From Methanosarcina vacuolata Z-761 (GTDB lineage: Archaea; Halobacteriota; Methanosarcinia; Methanosarcinales; Methanosarcinaceae): a stretch of 64,000 nucleotides of DNA. Below the pieces are notes generated by a model. It did not search any database. It was not told the DNA's origin and saw only the letters and a program-made list of their open reading frames with translations. The stretch is from NCBI RefSeq assembly GCF_000969905.1, contig NZ_CP009520.1, positions 1 to 64,000 on the forward strand, given 5' to 3'. This document shows, piece after piece, positions 17,521 through 27,183 of this stretch (position 1 is the stretch's first letter; the number at the start of each line of letters is the position of its first letter). A program made the translations under genes and the position numbers.

Positions 17521-18975
17521 TTAAAGCATAATTACTCTGCTTCGGTTCCCAATACTCAGCTCGATTTCTTCATTCAGGCCATACTTCGAATATGCATTAA
17601 TGACCTGGATTTCGGAGTCAATATCAAGATCTTCGATCACATAAGCCTGTTCTCCCCAGAGAGTTAGCCTTATGCTGCCGGTTTCGTCTTTTATTTGGAG
17701 ATTTGCAACCACATTCTCGGTTCCATCTTCCCTTTCAAACTCGCGGAGTTCCCCTATTTCGGAAACCTTACCCTGAACCGAATAGTTTTCCCCAGGGATA
17801 ATATCAGCGATATCCGTAAACTTTTCTCTGTACTCAATCTCCTTTTCACTCTTCTGGATTATTCCCCGGCTTCCCATGTTGAGTTCCACCTGCTGGTTGA
17901 AGGCATTTTCACGAGAGTAAGCATGAAGTACCTCTATGGTCTCGTCAAAGTCGATTTCATCCAGAAAACTGGTTTTTTCATCCCATAGAGTCAGCCTGAT
18001 TTTTCCAGTGGAATCACCAAGAAGAAGATTTCCGACTCTTCCGGCAGACCCGTCTTTTTTCTCAAAGGTCCGGATTTCCCCTATATCAAGAACTCTACCG
18101 GAAACGTTAATATTGTTCATATCAGCCCCGATATCCTCAATTGGGGTAAATTCCTCTTCGTACTCGATTTTTTTCTCACTTTTCTTTATTATACTTCGGT
18201 TTCCCACCTGCAACTCAACTTTCTGGGTAAAGGCATTCTCCCGCGCATAAGCACTGACCAGCTCCACAGTGTCTCCATATTCTACCTGGTTCATAAACTC
18301 AGTCCTGTCGTCCCAGAGGGTCACCCTGACTGTGCCTGTACTGTCTCCAAGAAGCAGATTTCCTACCTTTCCATTGGTCCCGTCTTTTCGCTGGAAGGTC
18401 CTTATCTCTGAAATTTCCAGGACTTTTCCTGTCAAATTCAGGTCTCCCATGCCGTCCTTTATATCCTTTATTTTCTGGTTGTTGGCAGCTACATCGATTT
18501 CTTCTTCACTCTCGGCCAGGACTCCATTATTTCCGACATTGACTTCCACTCCTGAGTATCCTTGCTTCGCATAGCCGCTGATCTGGAGGGTTTGCCCTGC
18601 TACGATTTTTCCAGTTTTGATGAGATCTGCCATGTTGTCCCAGAGAGTGAGCTTAATCTTGCCGGTTTCATCTCCAACAATTATATTTCCGACTCTACCT
18701 ATCGTCCCGTCGTTTCGGGTGAATTCTTTGATCTCAAAAACCGACACAACCTTTGCAACAAAGTTAATTTGCCCGCTATCAGCTGTAATATTTTCAACTT
18801 TTACACTATCCCGACCTACATCCGAAAATCCAAGTTCATTGGCAACCAGCATGGCAGCCATAGGTTCATCGCAAAGCCCTCCCATGCTTTCGACCTTTTC
18901 CTGTACACGCTGCAGAAAGTCTTCTTTACTGATAACGTTATTAAGTTTATTATAGATTGATTCAATATCTGTCAT
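17521..18975 (-). CDS. rpa1: Replication protein A, four OB folds
   Basis: This 484-residue single-stranded DNA-binding protein has four tandem OB folds, at roughly 69-162, 174-270, 287-380 and 395-484. Each carries the core VGNLLLGDSTGxxRxTLWD, and repeats 2 and 3 are nearly identical. There is no zinc finger. This matches the four-OB RPA1 described in Methanosarcina; the other RPAs there have fewer OB folds plus a zinc finger. The start follows AAGGGG. A short N-terminal helical region precedes the first OB fold. Two origin-box-like sites lie just past its 3' end and a 10-bp repeat array lies in its leader. Confidence 0.94.
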   Translation of the reverse strand: MTDIESIYNKLNNVISKEDFLQRVQEKVESMGGLCDEPMAAMLVANELGFSDVGRDSVKVENITADSGQINFVAKVVSVFEIKEFTRNDGTIGRVGNIIVGDETGKIKLTLWDNMADLIKTGKIVAGQTLQISGYAKQGYSGVEVNVGNNGVLAESEEEIDVAANNQKIKDIKDGMGDLNLTGKVLEISEIRTFQRKDGTNGKVGNLLLGDSTGTVRVTLWDDRTEFMNQVEYGDTVELVSAYARENAFTQKVELQVGNRSIIKKSEKKIEYEEEFTPIEDIGADMNNINVSGRVLDIGEIRTFEKKDGSAGRVGNLLLGDSTGKIRLTLWDEKTSFLDEIDFDETIEVLHAYSRENAFNQQVELNMGSRGIIQKSEKEIEYREKFTDIADIIPGENYSVQGKVSEIGELREFEREDGTENVVANLQIKDETGSIRLTLWGEQAYVIEDLDIDSEIQVINAYSKYGLNEEIELSIGNRSRVIML

Positions 18976-19060
18976 ATTATCCCCTTAATATATGATTTCT
19001 ATTTTCAGTGTCTATTATTTGCCTCAATTATTTGCCTTAATTCCTGTGGCAATAATTGTT

Positions 19061-19186
19061 AGTGACTATTAGTGATTGTTAGTGACTATTAGTGATTGTT
19101 AGTGATTGTTAGTGACTATTAGTGATTGTTAGTGACTGTTAGTGATTGTTAGTGATTGTTAGTGATTGTTAGTGACTGTTAGTGAC
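19061..19186. repeat. 10-bp tandem array, about 12.5 units
   Basis: The units agtgattgtt, agtgactatt and agtgactgtt alternate in strict 10-bp register. The array begins 85 bp upstream of the RPA start, so it lies in the leader or promoter. The rest of 18976-19812 is AT-rich; an 89-codon frame at 19334-19603 contains a short repeat and is not called. Confidence 0.93.
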
Positions 19187-19773
19187 GGTCAATGCTTTGA
19201 ATCCGGTTTAGCATTATGGCATAAAATTCAAAAACTGTTAAGAGACAAGTAAATTACAGGTTAGTAAATTACAAGTTTATAAGTCTGAGCACATTAACTT
19301 AAGTCGCACATTAACTTTTTCTTACATCTTTTAATGAATGATAAGAATAATCATAACCAAATACCTTCTAAAGTCCCTTTTATTCTTTTTGATTTTAAGT
19401 TTGAACACGCGGCTGTTGAAGTACTTTATATATTGCGCTACGATATGCAAGCCGTCTTACTAAAGATTACCGTGTGCCAGATGAAAGTATTTCTCAACAA
19501 AGCGGAATCAATATTAATAAACTATGCCCGTTTAATAAACTATGCCCATTTAATAAACATGCCTGAGCTTATCTATTCTATCTCCCGCTGGCTTTCAAAC
19601 TAAAAATATCCTGAAATCAAAGCTTGATATTCACTATTTTTCCTTGAATGCCGTACTGAAGAACTCAGAGGTTTCCTGTCCTGCGAATTTCAGGAAATAA
19701 ATTGGGGTAGAGGATAGTTGAGAAACATACAATTTTGGCTCTGCAACTTTGTTAAAATAAAACTTAAAACAAA

Positions 19774-19784
19774 ACCTTATTTAT
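19774..19784 (+). promoter_or_regulatory. TATA-like box of kptA
   Basis: cttatttatag lies about 36 bp before the kptA ATG, which would put the transcript start about 10 nt upstream of the start codon. No ribosome site is seen, so the mRNA may be nearly leaderless. Confidence 0.4.
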
Positions 19785-19812
19785 AGTAAAGTTTCATTAT
19801 GTACGTGATATC

Positions 19813-20436
19813 ATGATTCGAAAATGCACTGAGCACGGCTATTTTAGAGGAGGCAGCTGTCTGCAGTGTAAACGCCCTGGAAGATACCTGCTGGACGATA
19901 ACAAGGAAGAAAAGCTTGGCAGGTTTGTATCTGGTGCTCTCAGACATTTCCCGGAATCTGCGGGAGTTGAAATGGACAGATTCGGCTGGGTTAATATCAA
20001 CGATTTCTGTGACGTTATGAGAAAGCGATACAACTGGATGAGGAAGGAATACCTTTACGCGCTTGTAGAATCTGATGAAAAAGGAAGGTACGAGATCCGC
20101 AATTCAAGAATCAGGGCACGTTACGGGCACTCTGTCAATATTGATCTGGATTACAGGGAAAGCGATTCTCCATATCTGTATTATGGGGCAAGCCCTGAAG
20201 AAGTTGATGTTCTGCTGGAGAACGGAATATTTCCAATAAAGCAAAGATATGTCCATCTCAGCACTTCGTATGAAAAAGCAGTAGAAGTGTCTCTTATTCA
20301 TACTGAAAGCCCTGTCATCCTTCAAATCGATGCCTTTAAAGCTCAGGAAGATGGGATCTCTCTCAAACTTGCAACTGATGACATCGTACTTGCGGAAAAG
20401 ATACCTCCTGAATATCTCTTTATCGTTGAAGACTGA
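19813..20436 (+). CDS. kptA: RNA 2'-phosphotransferase (Tpt1/KptA)
   Basis: This 207-residue enzyme transfers the 2'-phosphate of a spliced or damaged RNA to NAD+. The family's Arg-His-Arg-Arg tetrad is visible: Arg44-His45 in LRHFP, an Arg in IRARYGHS (about 101-106) and Arg145 in QRYVHLS. A short N-terminal extension holds a small Cys cluster (C5, C16, C19, with H8) that may bind zinc. The usual LYHGT motif reads LYYGAS (122-127), an unusual change in the NAD-binding region. The gene converges on rtcA, another RNA-end enzyme. Confidence 0.88.
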   Translation: MIRKCTEHGYFRGGSCLQCKRPGRYLLDDNKEEKLGRFVSGALRHFPESAGVEMDRFGWVNINDFCDVMRKRYNWMRKEYLYALVESDEKGRYEIRNSRIRARYGHSVNIDLDYRESDSPYLYYGASPEEVDVLLENGIFPIKQRYVHLSTSYEKAVEVSLIHTESPVILQIDAFKAQEDGISLKLATDDIVLAEKIPPEYLFIVED

Positions 20437-20560
20437 TTTTAAAGGGTCGATTTCAAAAGAACAACTTTAAAAGGCTGATTTTTAAATTTCCAGCAAGTTA
20501 TTTGTGTTACTTTTCTTTTCGTTCTTTTCTTTTTTCTTTTCTTTCTCTTTCTCTCTTCTT

Positions 20561-21556
20561 TCAATTCACGGACACTTCTAAAAAGCCTTCTTTTTTTTCT
20601 ATCCTGAATTTGACATTCAGAAACTGTTCAGTAATCCAGATATTTGTCGTAGTATGAAGAGAGAGTTCACGGACAGTGTAAGAACAATTTCCTGCAAGAG
20701 CCATGTACGGTATTAGCTGGTCTGCCAGATGTGTGTCCACCGAGGCTCCTGATCTAAGTTCAGGAATAATTTCGTCTGCGGCATATTTGCCTACTTTTTC
20801 TGCGGGAAGCCCTCTTTCCCCAAGGGCACTCCCACCTATATAGCCTGTCCAGAGGGTTATCCCGCTTCCGGTGGAAAAAGCTTCAAAGGATTGAGTTTCA
20901 ATTTGAGATGTATATCCGGCTTCCATTAATCTCGTACTGGCAGCTTCGGCCTGGCGTAAAGGTACATGAGCCGGAAGATTCGAAGCGTGAGAAATCCCCT
21001 TGATTTCTTCCTCTTCTTTTAAAAAATTAAATCCTCGCAACCTGCACGGCTTAAAATAAGCTGAAACTTTTCCTCCTCCTTTTGGGTAGTAACCGTGTTC
21101 TTTCAGAGTTAAGCTGCCTGAATATCCAAGTTGTTTCAGAGCCCTGAAGGTTACATTCTGCAGGTAGTCTATTGTTGGAGACCAGGCAACGTCGGTTCCC
21201 CCTTTTATAGTGAGCTCGACCTTCTTTTTTGCAAACGGTAGGGCAGGCATAATGCACTGGAGGAGCAGGGTTATGCTTCCTGCAGTCCCGATATCAATAT
21301 CATACTTACCCCCCCCTATTTCCACTGGAACAAACAAAATTTCAGTAGAGCCTGGAAAAAGTCCAGATGTCTGAGCTCTACATATACTGGCTGCAGTTTC
21401 CAGCGCCTTTAAATGCTGCTGTTTCAGGCCTGGATTTGGTCTGTTTTTCCTGATATTAGTAATCCTTATCCCATTTCCGGTAACTGCGGAAAGGGCAACA
21501 GCCGTTCTGACCAACTGCCCTCCCCCTTCACCATAAGAGCCGTCGATCTCTAACAT
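20561..21556 (-). CDS. rtcA: RNA 3'-terminal phosphate cyclase
   Basis: This 331-residue enzyme converts an RNA 3'-phosphate to a 2',3'-cyclic phosphate using ATP. Conserved segments include EIDGSYGEGGGQLVRTA at the N-terminus, NIRKNRPNPGL, GTAGSITLLLQ and the active-site histidine region ASVDTHLADQLIPYMALA near the C-terminus. The start is placed at the ATG at 21556 because a gggggaa site precedes it; an upstream ATG adds five residues and lies on that site. The coding sequence contains an origin-box-like element at 21309-21331. Confidence 0.93.
   Translation of the reverse strand: MLEIDGSYGEGGGQLVRTAVALSAVTGNGIRITNIRKNRPNPGLKQQHLKALETAASICRAQTSGLFPGSTEILFVPVEIGGGKYDIDIGTAGSITLLLQCIMPALPFAKKKVELTIKGGTDVAWSPTIDYLQNVTFRALKQLGYSGSLTLKEHGYYPKGGGKVSAYFKPCRLRGFNFLKEEEEIKGISHASNLPAHVPLRQAEAASTRLMEAGYTSQIETQSFEAFSTGSGITLWTGYIGGSALGERGLPAEKVGKYAADEIIPELRSGASVDTHLADQLIPYMALAGNCSYTVRELSLHTTTNIWITEQFLNVKFRIEKKEGFLEVSVN
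21309..21331 (-). promoter_or_regulatory. Origin recognition box-like site 4, inside rtcA
   Basis: The plus strand reads a run of C, then tatttccactggaac. It codes for FVPVEIGGG of RtcA, so it could be a chance match under coding constraint. Its match to sites 2 and 3 extends through the C run and the dyad, which makes chance less likely but does not exclude it. Confidence 0.45.
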
Positions 21557-21655
21557 TTGCTTCCCCCACATTTTCCTGATTCCATCTTACGTTATCCTAC
21601 TGATTTCTATTTGCTTTGCTTCCATTTATGTTGCTTCTATTTTCTTCGCTTCCAT

Positions 21656-23134
21656 TCACTGTGTTTCTATTTGCTTTCCTTCCTTTTCCTTTATATTTCG
21701 GATTGCAGTTTTTACAGCTGGTCTGAGAGGATCCACAAGCATAGAGACCGGTGGTGCATAGCAAGTCTCCAGGTCAAGAAGGTCTCTAATGGTAGCTTTC
21801 TTTCGGATTGCCAGGGAAAGAGCATCAATCCTTTCTTTTATTCCCTCTCCTCCGGCAAGCTGTGCACCTACCAGAATATCGTCTTTGAATAGGAGTTTAA
21901 TGTACAGGTCTTTACGGCCCGGATAATAGGAAGCTCTAGTACGCCCCCGTGAAAATCCTGTGTTTATTTTTATTCCATGGCTTTCAGCCTCTTTTGAGGT
22001 AATGCCAACTCCGCCGAATTGTAACTCTCCTGCCACGGCTACCCAGGGGTTGGTAAGTGGTCCGAGAGGAGTACGTTTTCCTGTGAGATTATTGCCGATT
22101 ATGTCGGCCATATGCCGGGCTGTCGTTCCCAGTTGACTTAATTTTGCTTCCCCTGTTATAAGATCTATTACTTCCACACATTCCCCGCCTGCATATACAT
22201 AGGGAAGAAATTCTTCTCCTGCCTTAACCTGGAGCATTTCATTTACAATTATTCCTCCTGCTTTCCCTATTTCGATACCGGCCTCCAGGGCAAGGGATAT
22301 CTCAGGTCTAACTCCACTCGCAAGAAGTACAAGATCTGCAGAAAGCTGACTATCTCCTACATATAGCGTTTTTTCTTTCCAGAAATTTTCAGGATAAACA
22401 GCAAGTTCCCCGAAAATGACCTCAATCCCGAGACTTTCCAGATGTTCTTTTATGATTTCGGAAATGTCAGGGTCCAGTTGTCTGGAAAGCAGATTTTTAC
22501 TTCGGCTTATAAGGGAGGTTTTAATTCCTCTTTTTGAAAGTGCCGCTGAACACTCTATTCCTATTGTTCCTGCGCCTATTATGCAAACTCTCTCAACAGT
22601 TTCCAGGGCTTTTTCAAAAAGTACTCCATCGTCAAGGGTCCTTAGAGTAAAAACACCATAAGGGAGAACATTTGTGCTGCCTGTTAGAGGTATAAATGGA
22701 AGGCTACCTGTAGCGATAACAAGTTTGTCAAAAGGATAAGTCCCTTCTCCTGTCCGAACAACTTTTAAATCGAGGTCTATTGAACTGACACACTCGTTTA
22801 GCCTGACATCTATTCGATTTCTTTTGAAAAAATCCGTGGGCTTCACTATTAATTTTTCAAAACTCTCGATTTCCCGGCTCAGAACAAAAGGGATTCCGCA
22901 GTGGCTGTAAGCAGTATGGGAATCTCTTGAAATTACGGTAATCTCAAAATCGCTCTGTCTTCGAATTTTGGTAGCAACCGCCATTCCACAGGCTCCCCCT
23001 CCTATAATAACCACTTTTACGGGGTCTTTTTTTTCGAGATTCTGTGCGGATACTGCTCCCTGAAATTTTCCATCGGCTCTGACTGCTTTCTGTATTTCAT
23101 CTACAACGCTTTCTGTGCCAAAATCGCTTCCCAT
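21656..23134 (-). CDS. CoA-disulfide reductase-like FAD/NAD(P) oxidoreductase
   Basis: This 492-residue flavoprotein has an N-terminal FAD-binding motif VVIIGGGACGMA (about 43-54), the single redox cysteine in SHCGIPFVL (the position used by CoA-disulfide reductase and NADH oxidase), the NAD(P)-binding motif VCIIGAGTIGIE and the later FAD-contact segment VYAGGECVE. The last 130 residues form the dimerisation domain. About 40 extra residues precede the first Rossmann motif. It may reduce CoA disulfide or related thiols, or oxygen or polysulfide. No partner is adjacent. Confidence 0.88.
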   Translation of the reverse strand: MGSDFGTESVVDEIQKAVRADGKFQGAVSAQNLEKKDPVKVVIIGGGACGMAVATKIRRQSDFEITVISRDSHTAYSHCGIPFVLSREIESFEKLIVKPTDFFKRNRIDVRLNECVSSIDLDLKVVRTGEGTYPFDKLVIATGSLPFIPLTGSTNVLPYGVFTLRTLDDGVLFEKALETVERVCIIGAGTIGIECSAALSKRGIKTSLISRSKNLLSRQLDPDISEIIKEHLESLGIEVIFGELAVYPENFWKEKTLYVGDSQLSADLVLLASGVRPEISLALEAGIEIGKAGGIIVNEMLQVKAGEEFLPYVYAGGECVEVIDLITGEAKLSQLGTTARHMADIIGNNLTGKRTPLGPLTNPWVAVAGELQFGGVGITSKEAESHGIKINTGFSRGRTRASYYPGRKDLYIKLLFKDDILVGAQLAGGEGIKERIDALSLAIRKKATIRDLLDLETCYAPPVSMLVDPLRPAVKTAIRNIKEKEGKQIETQ

Positions 23135-24649
23135 GCTCTCAGTAATTGTGTTTCCCGCCTATTATAATTTAAGTGCCCAAAAAGCTTTCAGGTTAACGAG
23201 TGGAGAATTCTTAAAACGATTCATCAAGGTTATTTGATCAGGCATTTTTTGAAAGGCAGATTACTTGAAAATCATCTGCTCTTCCCACATGAAAATGGGT
23301 CTTTACATAATCCGGAAAAAGCGTGAAAAGGACTTATAATCTTCAGGGGTGGCTGAACGAGCGAGTTTGGGAGTGGGGGGTTAGTACATAAAAAAGTTTC
23401 TATGCCTCGCCCGTTCAATTTTTTACAAGTCTTTTTTTTTATATATACTTTTCTAAATTTTCGACTCTATTATTTTTTACATTTTCTAAATTTCTTATGA
23501 CCCGTTCTGAAAGACTTCTTCTGAAGTTGTTTTGAAAGTATCTTATCTTCAAGACATCAGACATGAAAAATTACTTTGATTTGATAAAACTCTTTAAATA
23601 ACCACAAAGTTCTTAAAGCCTGCCGGCATTAAATACATGAATTTAAAACATATGACGTACAGGTTTCCTCATTTGCCGAGACTCCTTTAAAAGCAGAAGG
23701 GAACTGTTCTGTCAGATCATATCATTGATTAACAACTTCACCTATTCACCATTGCTAAATTCGTAAAGATAATCCAATGTAACTAATCCATATGCAAATT
23801 AATAAAAACTTCAGATTCACTACATTATCACTCAGGGTTAAAATACCATTCAACGTAAAACTGAAATTCATATCTCATCACCCATGAAGTAAAAGTCAAA
23901 AAGTGTTCTCGATAAACCTGATATACATTTCACTTACCGCTTACCAGTTATCACTACAGAGCCCCTAAATCACGGGATAGGGCGTCTGCACATATCGGCT
24001 TCATGCCCGGATTACCCGTTTTTAAGGGTATTTATTGAAAATCATAGTTATCAGGCTAATTGAAATGTGAACACTTTTTTTTGGCTTTCGGTCCTGAAGT
24101 TTATCTCAGGGTCATAATAAGAACTTATGTTAGGGAAAAGGCTTTCGAACAGATATTGGAAAGTCTCAGAAACAACGCAGGTATTATTGTCTGTTCAATT
24201 GAAAGTTAAGAGATTCTAGATCTAGAGAGCCTTAAGACAGGTTAACTCAGGTCTGGGATTATAGCAGGTTCTCATAAGGTAAGAGCTTCCACTTAATAGC
24301 GTAAATTTCTGGCACTCTACCGAATTATGTCTCCTGGCATAAGTACAATGGAAACTCAAGGCAGGTTCGGAACTAGCTTTCCGGCTACATTTATAGTTAA
24401 TTCTTAAATCTGCCCCTTCAAGGGTGTTTTGTCCCTGATCCGAGATGAAATCTGATTTTTTTACTATTTTTGCATTTTCAGGGCTTTACGAGTTTTCGGA
24501 GTCTAGAGAATAGTTTATGTTATCAGAAAACTCGACGGATCTAATTCACAAATGTAATTAATTACAATTGTTGGGAATTAACTTCCTAGTGTGTTTAATT
24601 TAATAAATCTATCACGATAAATCATTCACAATATATGAGGAGAATTCAC
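23135..24649. other. 1.5-kb divergent intergenic region before dnaG
   Basis: This is the longest gene-free stretch apart from the rRNA genes. It lies between two divergent genes. It contains a candidate structured RNA at 23326-23440, a 50-codon frame without a start codon near 23900-24065, and the dnaG leader. Base composition from 23900 to 24500 is less AT-rich than typical gaps here, suggesting a long leader, an unrecognised RNA or a decayed gene. Confidence 0.5.
23326..23440 (+). ncRNA. Candidate structured RNA with terminal U run
   Basis: An outer stem pairs aaaaggactt (23326-23335) with aagtcttttt (23427-23436), with one G-U pair. An inner 12-bp stem pairs tgaacgagcgag (23354-23365) with ctcgcccgttca (23406-23417), with one mismatch. 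The loop has a G-rich segment (gggagtggggggttag). A run of nine Ts follows. It matches no RNA family that I recognise. The orientation is chosen from the T run. Confidence 0.45.
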
Positions 24650-26206
24650 ATGCAAAATACGGATACTACAAAATACATCATTCATTCTAAAATTAATGCT
24701 GATGGGGTAATTGAACGTCCTGATATCGTAGGTGCGATCTTTGGGCAAACTGAGGGATTACTCGGGGCTGATCTTGATCTCCGTGACCTGCAAAAAACTG
24801 GCCGGATTGGCAGGATCGAGGTAATGGTTACGGCTAAAGGAGGAAAGACTAAAGGAAATATCTTTGTTCCCTCAAGCCTTGATAAGGTCGAAACCTCAAT
24901 TCTTGCCGCGTCGCTTGAGACCATTGACAGAGTGGGGCCATGTAGCGCAAAAATCGAGGTTTTCCAAGTAGAAGACGTAAGAGCTGTAAAGCGAAAGAAG
25001 ATTATTGAAAGGGCAAAACTCATTTTTACCAAAATGTTTGATGAGACCGTGCCTGAATCCCAGGAACTGGCCGACGAAGTACGACAGTCCGTAAGAGTCG
25101 ATGAACTCACTTACTACGGAAAATCCAGAATTCCCTGTGGGCCGAATGTACTTAATTCAGATGCCATTATTATTCTCGAGGGAAGGGCTGACATTCTAAA
25201 CCTGCTCCGCTATGGTATAAAGAACACCATCTGTGTAGGAGGAACAAATATTCCTCCGGAAGTTGCAGAGCTTACTAAAAAGAAAACGGTAACAGCGTTT
25301 ACTGACGGAGACCGCGGAGGAGAACTCATAATACGTGAGCTCCTCCAGGTGGCAGACATCGACTATGTTGCCCGTGCCCCCGATGGAAAATGTGTAGAGG
25401 ACCTTGTCCAGAAAGAAGTTATACGAGCTCTTCGTCGGAAGGTTCCTGTAGAGCAGATCATCGAGAAATACGGAATCCAGGAGAGGGAAGGCGAAGATAG
25501 TGCCTGCAGAGTGGAGAGGGGCTCCAAAAGAAAGATAAGGACACCTGAAATTGCTCCCAGGATTGCCGAAAAGAAGTTGCACAAGCGTGTTAAAGTTCAC
25601 AGGGTCTCTTCAAAGCCAGACCTTTACGGGGAGGAATTCCCGGAAGAAGAAACGAAAGAAACAGAATCTGTAAAAGCTTTTGAAAAGATTTCTGAAAAAA
25701 CTGCTGAAAAAGTCTCGGGAATAGTTCCTGTGACTGCAGAAAAAGTCAAAACAAGACCTATCATCGCAAAACCTCAGATTTCAGCAAGGGTAGTTCCTTC
25801 TGCTGTCAGAGTTTCCAGAGAAAAGCCTGCCGATAAGATCCCGGCAGCCGTCAAAGTTCCTGGAGGTGAGGCGGTCAGGGTCTCACCTGCTCCAGTAAAG
25901 CCAGTCCCTGTTTCTCCTGAAGCCCTCAGGTTCAGGCCTCATGTCGAGGCTCTGAAAGGAACTTTAACAGCCAGAATTCTTGACTCTCAGGACAAGGTAA
26001 TAGAAGAGATTGCGGTGCGGGACCTTGCGAGCAGGCTGAAAACCTATAAAGAAAATATCCAGAGCGTAGTTTTTGATGGCGTAATTACTCAGAGACTCGT
26101 TGATATTGCCTCAAGTAATGCAATTAAGAACCTTATAGGTGTAAAGATAGGGAATATAGCCAAGGTTCCTGCTGATATGGAAGTTTTAACCGCAAGCATG
26201 CTTTGA
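24650..26206 (+). CDS. dnaG: Archaeal DnaG-type primase
   Basis: This protein of about 518 residues has an N-terminal domain, a TOPRIM domain and a long C-terminal part. TOPRIM signatures are [14 protein letters not shown] (Glu near 177) and the metal-binding DGD in [11 protein letters not shown] (219-221). Residues of about 280-430 form a charged, low-complexity linker. The start is the ATG at 24650, because GAGGAG lies just before it and overlaps a weaker upstream ATG. Archaeal DnaG has primase activity and also associates with the exosome, so roles in RNA decay and replication are both possible. Confidence 0.93.
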   Translation: MQNTDTTKYIIHSKINADGVIERPDIVGAIFGQTEGLLGADLDLRDLQKTGRIGRIEVMVTAKGGKTKGNIFVPSSLDKVETSILAASLETIDRVGPCSAKIEVFQVEDVRAVKRKKIIERAKLIFTKMFDETVPESQELADEVRQSVRVDELTYYGKSRIPCGPNVLNSDAIIILEGRADILNLLRYGIKNTICVGGTNIPPEVAELTKKKTVTAFTDGDRGGELIIRELLQVADIDYVARAPDGKCVEDLVQKEVIRALRRKVPVEQIIEKYGIQEREGEDSACRVERGSKRKIRTPEIAPRIAEKKLHKRVKVHRVSSKPDLYGEEFPEEETKETESVKAFEKISEKTAEKVSGIVPVTAEKVKTRPIIAKPQISARVVPSAVRVSREKPADKIPAAVKVPGGEAVRVSPAPVKPVPVSPEALRFRPHVEALKGTLTARILDSQDKVIEEIAVRDLASRLKTYKENIQSVVFDGVITQRLVDIASSNAIKNLIGVKIGNIAKVPADMEVLTASML

Positions 26207-26904
26207 GAGACCTTTACTTCTCTCAATATTTATTCTTTTTTACTTCCTTTTTTCAATTTCTATTCCTTATTACTTCCTTTTTTCTATTTTCATTCCTTAT
26301 TTCTTCATTTTTTCATTTCCTATTCCTTATTACTTCTTTTTTCACTTTTCATTCCTTATTGCTTCCTTTTTTCATTTTTCCTTCCTTTTTACTTCTATTA
26401 TCCTAATTTCCATCCTTTTAAACTACTCTTTTTTCAATCTTCACTCTTCCCTATTCTTTTTTCTTTTTCCAGCTTATCTTTCATTTTTTCAAGTTTTTAC
26501 TTCTTTTTTGTTTTTTTTCTTAATTCTGGGGTTTTATTTTCTAAAATCTGTTTTTTTTCCATAAGTTCTTACATTTCATGATCTCATTTTTCTAAAAAAT
26601 ACATTCCTATACTTTCCATCTTTTTCTAAAGTCAACTCCATCTGGACTGTCATCTTATGTGTAATATTTATATATAAGGTCCAGAAGTTTATGTATAGGG
26701 TCTAGAGGATCACCACGATTTGGTATTTTTTCACACCATAGTGCTAAACTTCACACTTTCTGCCATAATCCTTCATTATTTATCATATACATTATATGGA
26801 AAAGTTTATCATTTAAAACTAGGAAGTTCATTTCCTCGGATAATTCTTTTATCCGATTCAAGATAACATTAAATTGATCTTGTAAAATTGTAGGTCTGTT
26901 CGCT
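26207..26904. other. T-rich intergenic region
   Basis: From 26215 to 26400 the sequence is a degenerate repeat of about 35 bp, built on attccttattacttcctttt, just downstream of dnaG. It probably contains the transcript end. A TATA-like box (atttatatataagg) lies near 26668. No gene is recognised. Confidence 0.55.
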
Positions 26905-27183
26905 ATGCACAAGGAAGAGCTAATACAACTACACACGTATATGGCCCAAATGAAGAGATATTTCGAAAGGCACGGGGTAACGCACGAATTCGATGATTAC
27001 AAGGCTTTATCCATAAGCCCTGTACACATTCACCGGAGCAAGGCAGATCACAAGCGCGCAATTTTTATTTTAGGAGGCGAACTTGCAACTCTCATGTCCC
27101 GGGACGATCCTATCTTTGAAGAAACACCAGCTCATATGAGGGATTCACTGAATTCCGTCATCAAGCTCATGGGTAATAACTGA
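26905..27183 (+). CDS. UPF0058 family protein
   Basis: This 92-residue, mostly helical protein matches the archaeal UPF0058 family through HKEELIQLHTYMAQMKRYFE, the SPVHIHRSKADHKRAIFILGGELA core and an acidic C-terminal helix. The function is unknown. Two His residues in the VHIHRSKADH segment could bind metal. Its 3' end overlaps the convergent acetyltransferase gene by 17 bp. No clear ribosome site precedes the ATG. Confidence 0.85.
   Translation: MHKEELIQLHTYMAQMKRYFERHGVTHEFDDYKALSISPVHIHRSKADHKRAIFILGGELATLMSRDDPIFEETPAHMRDSLNSVIKLMGNN

Noticed and set aside
19334-19603. 89-codon frame before kptA
   Set aside because: It contains a short DNA repeat (aaactatgcc), lacks a ribosome site and matches nothing.
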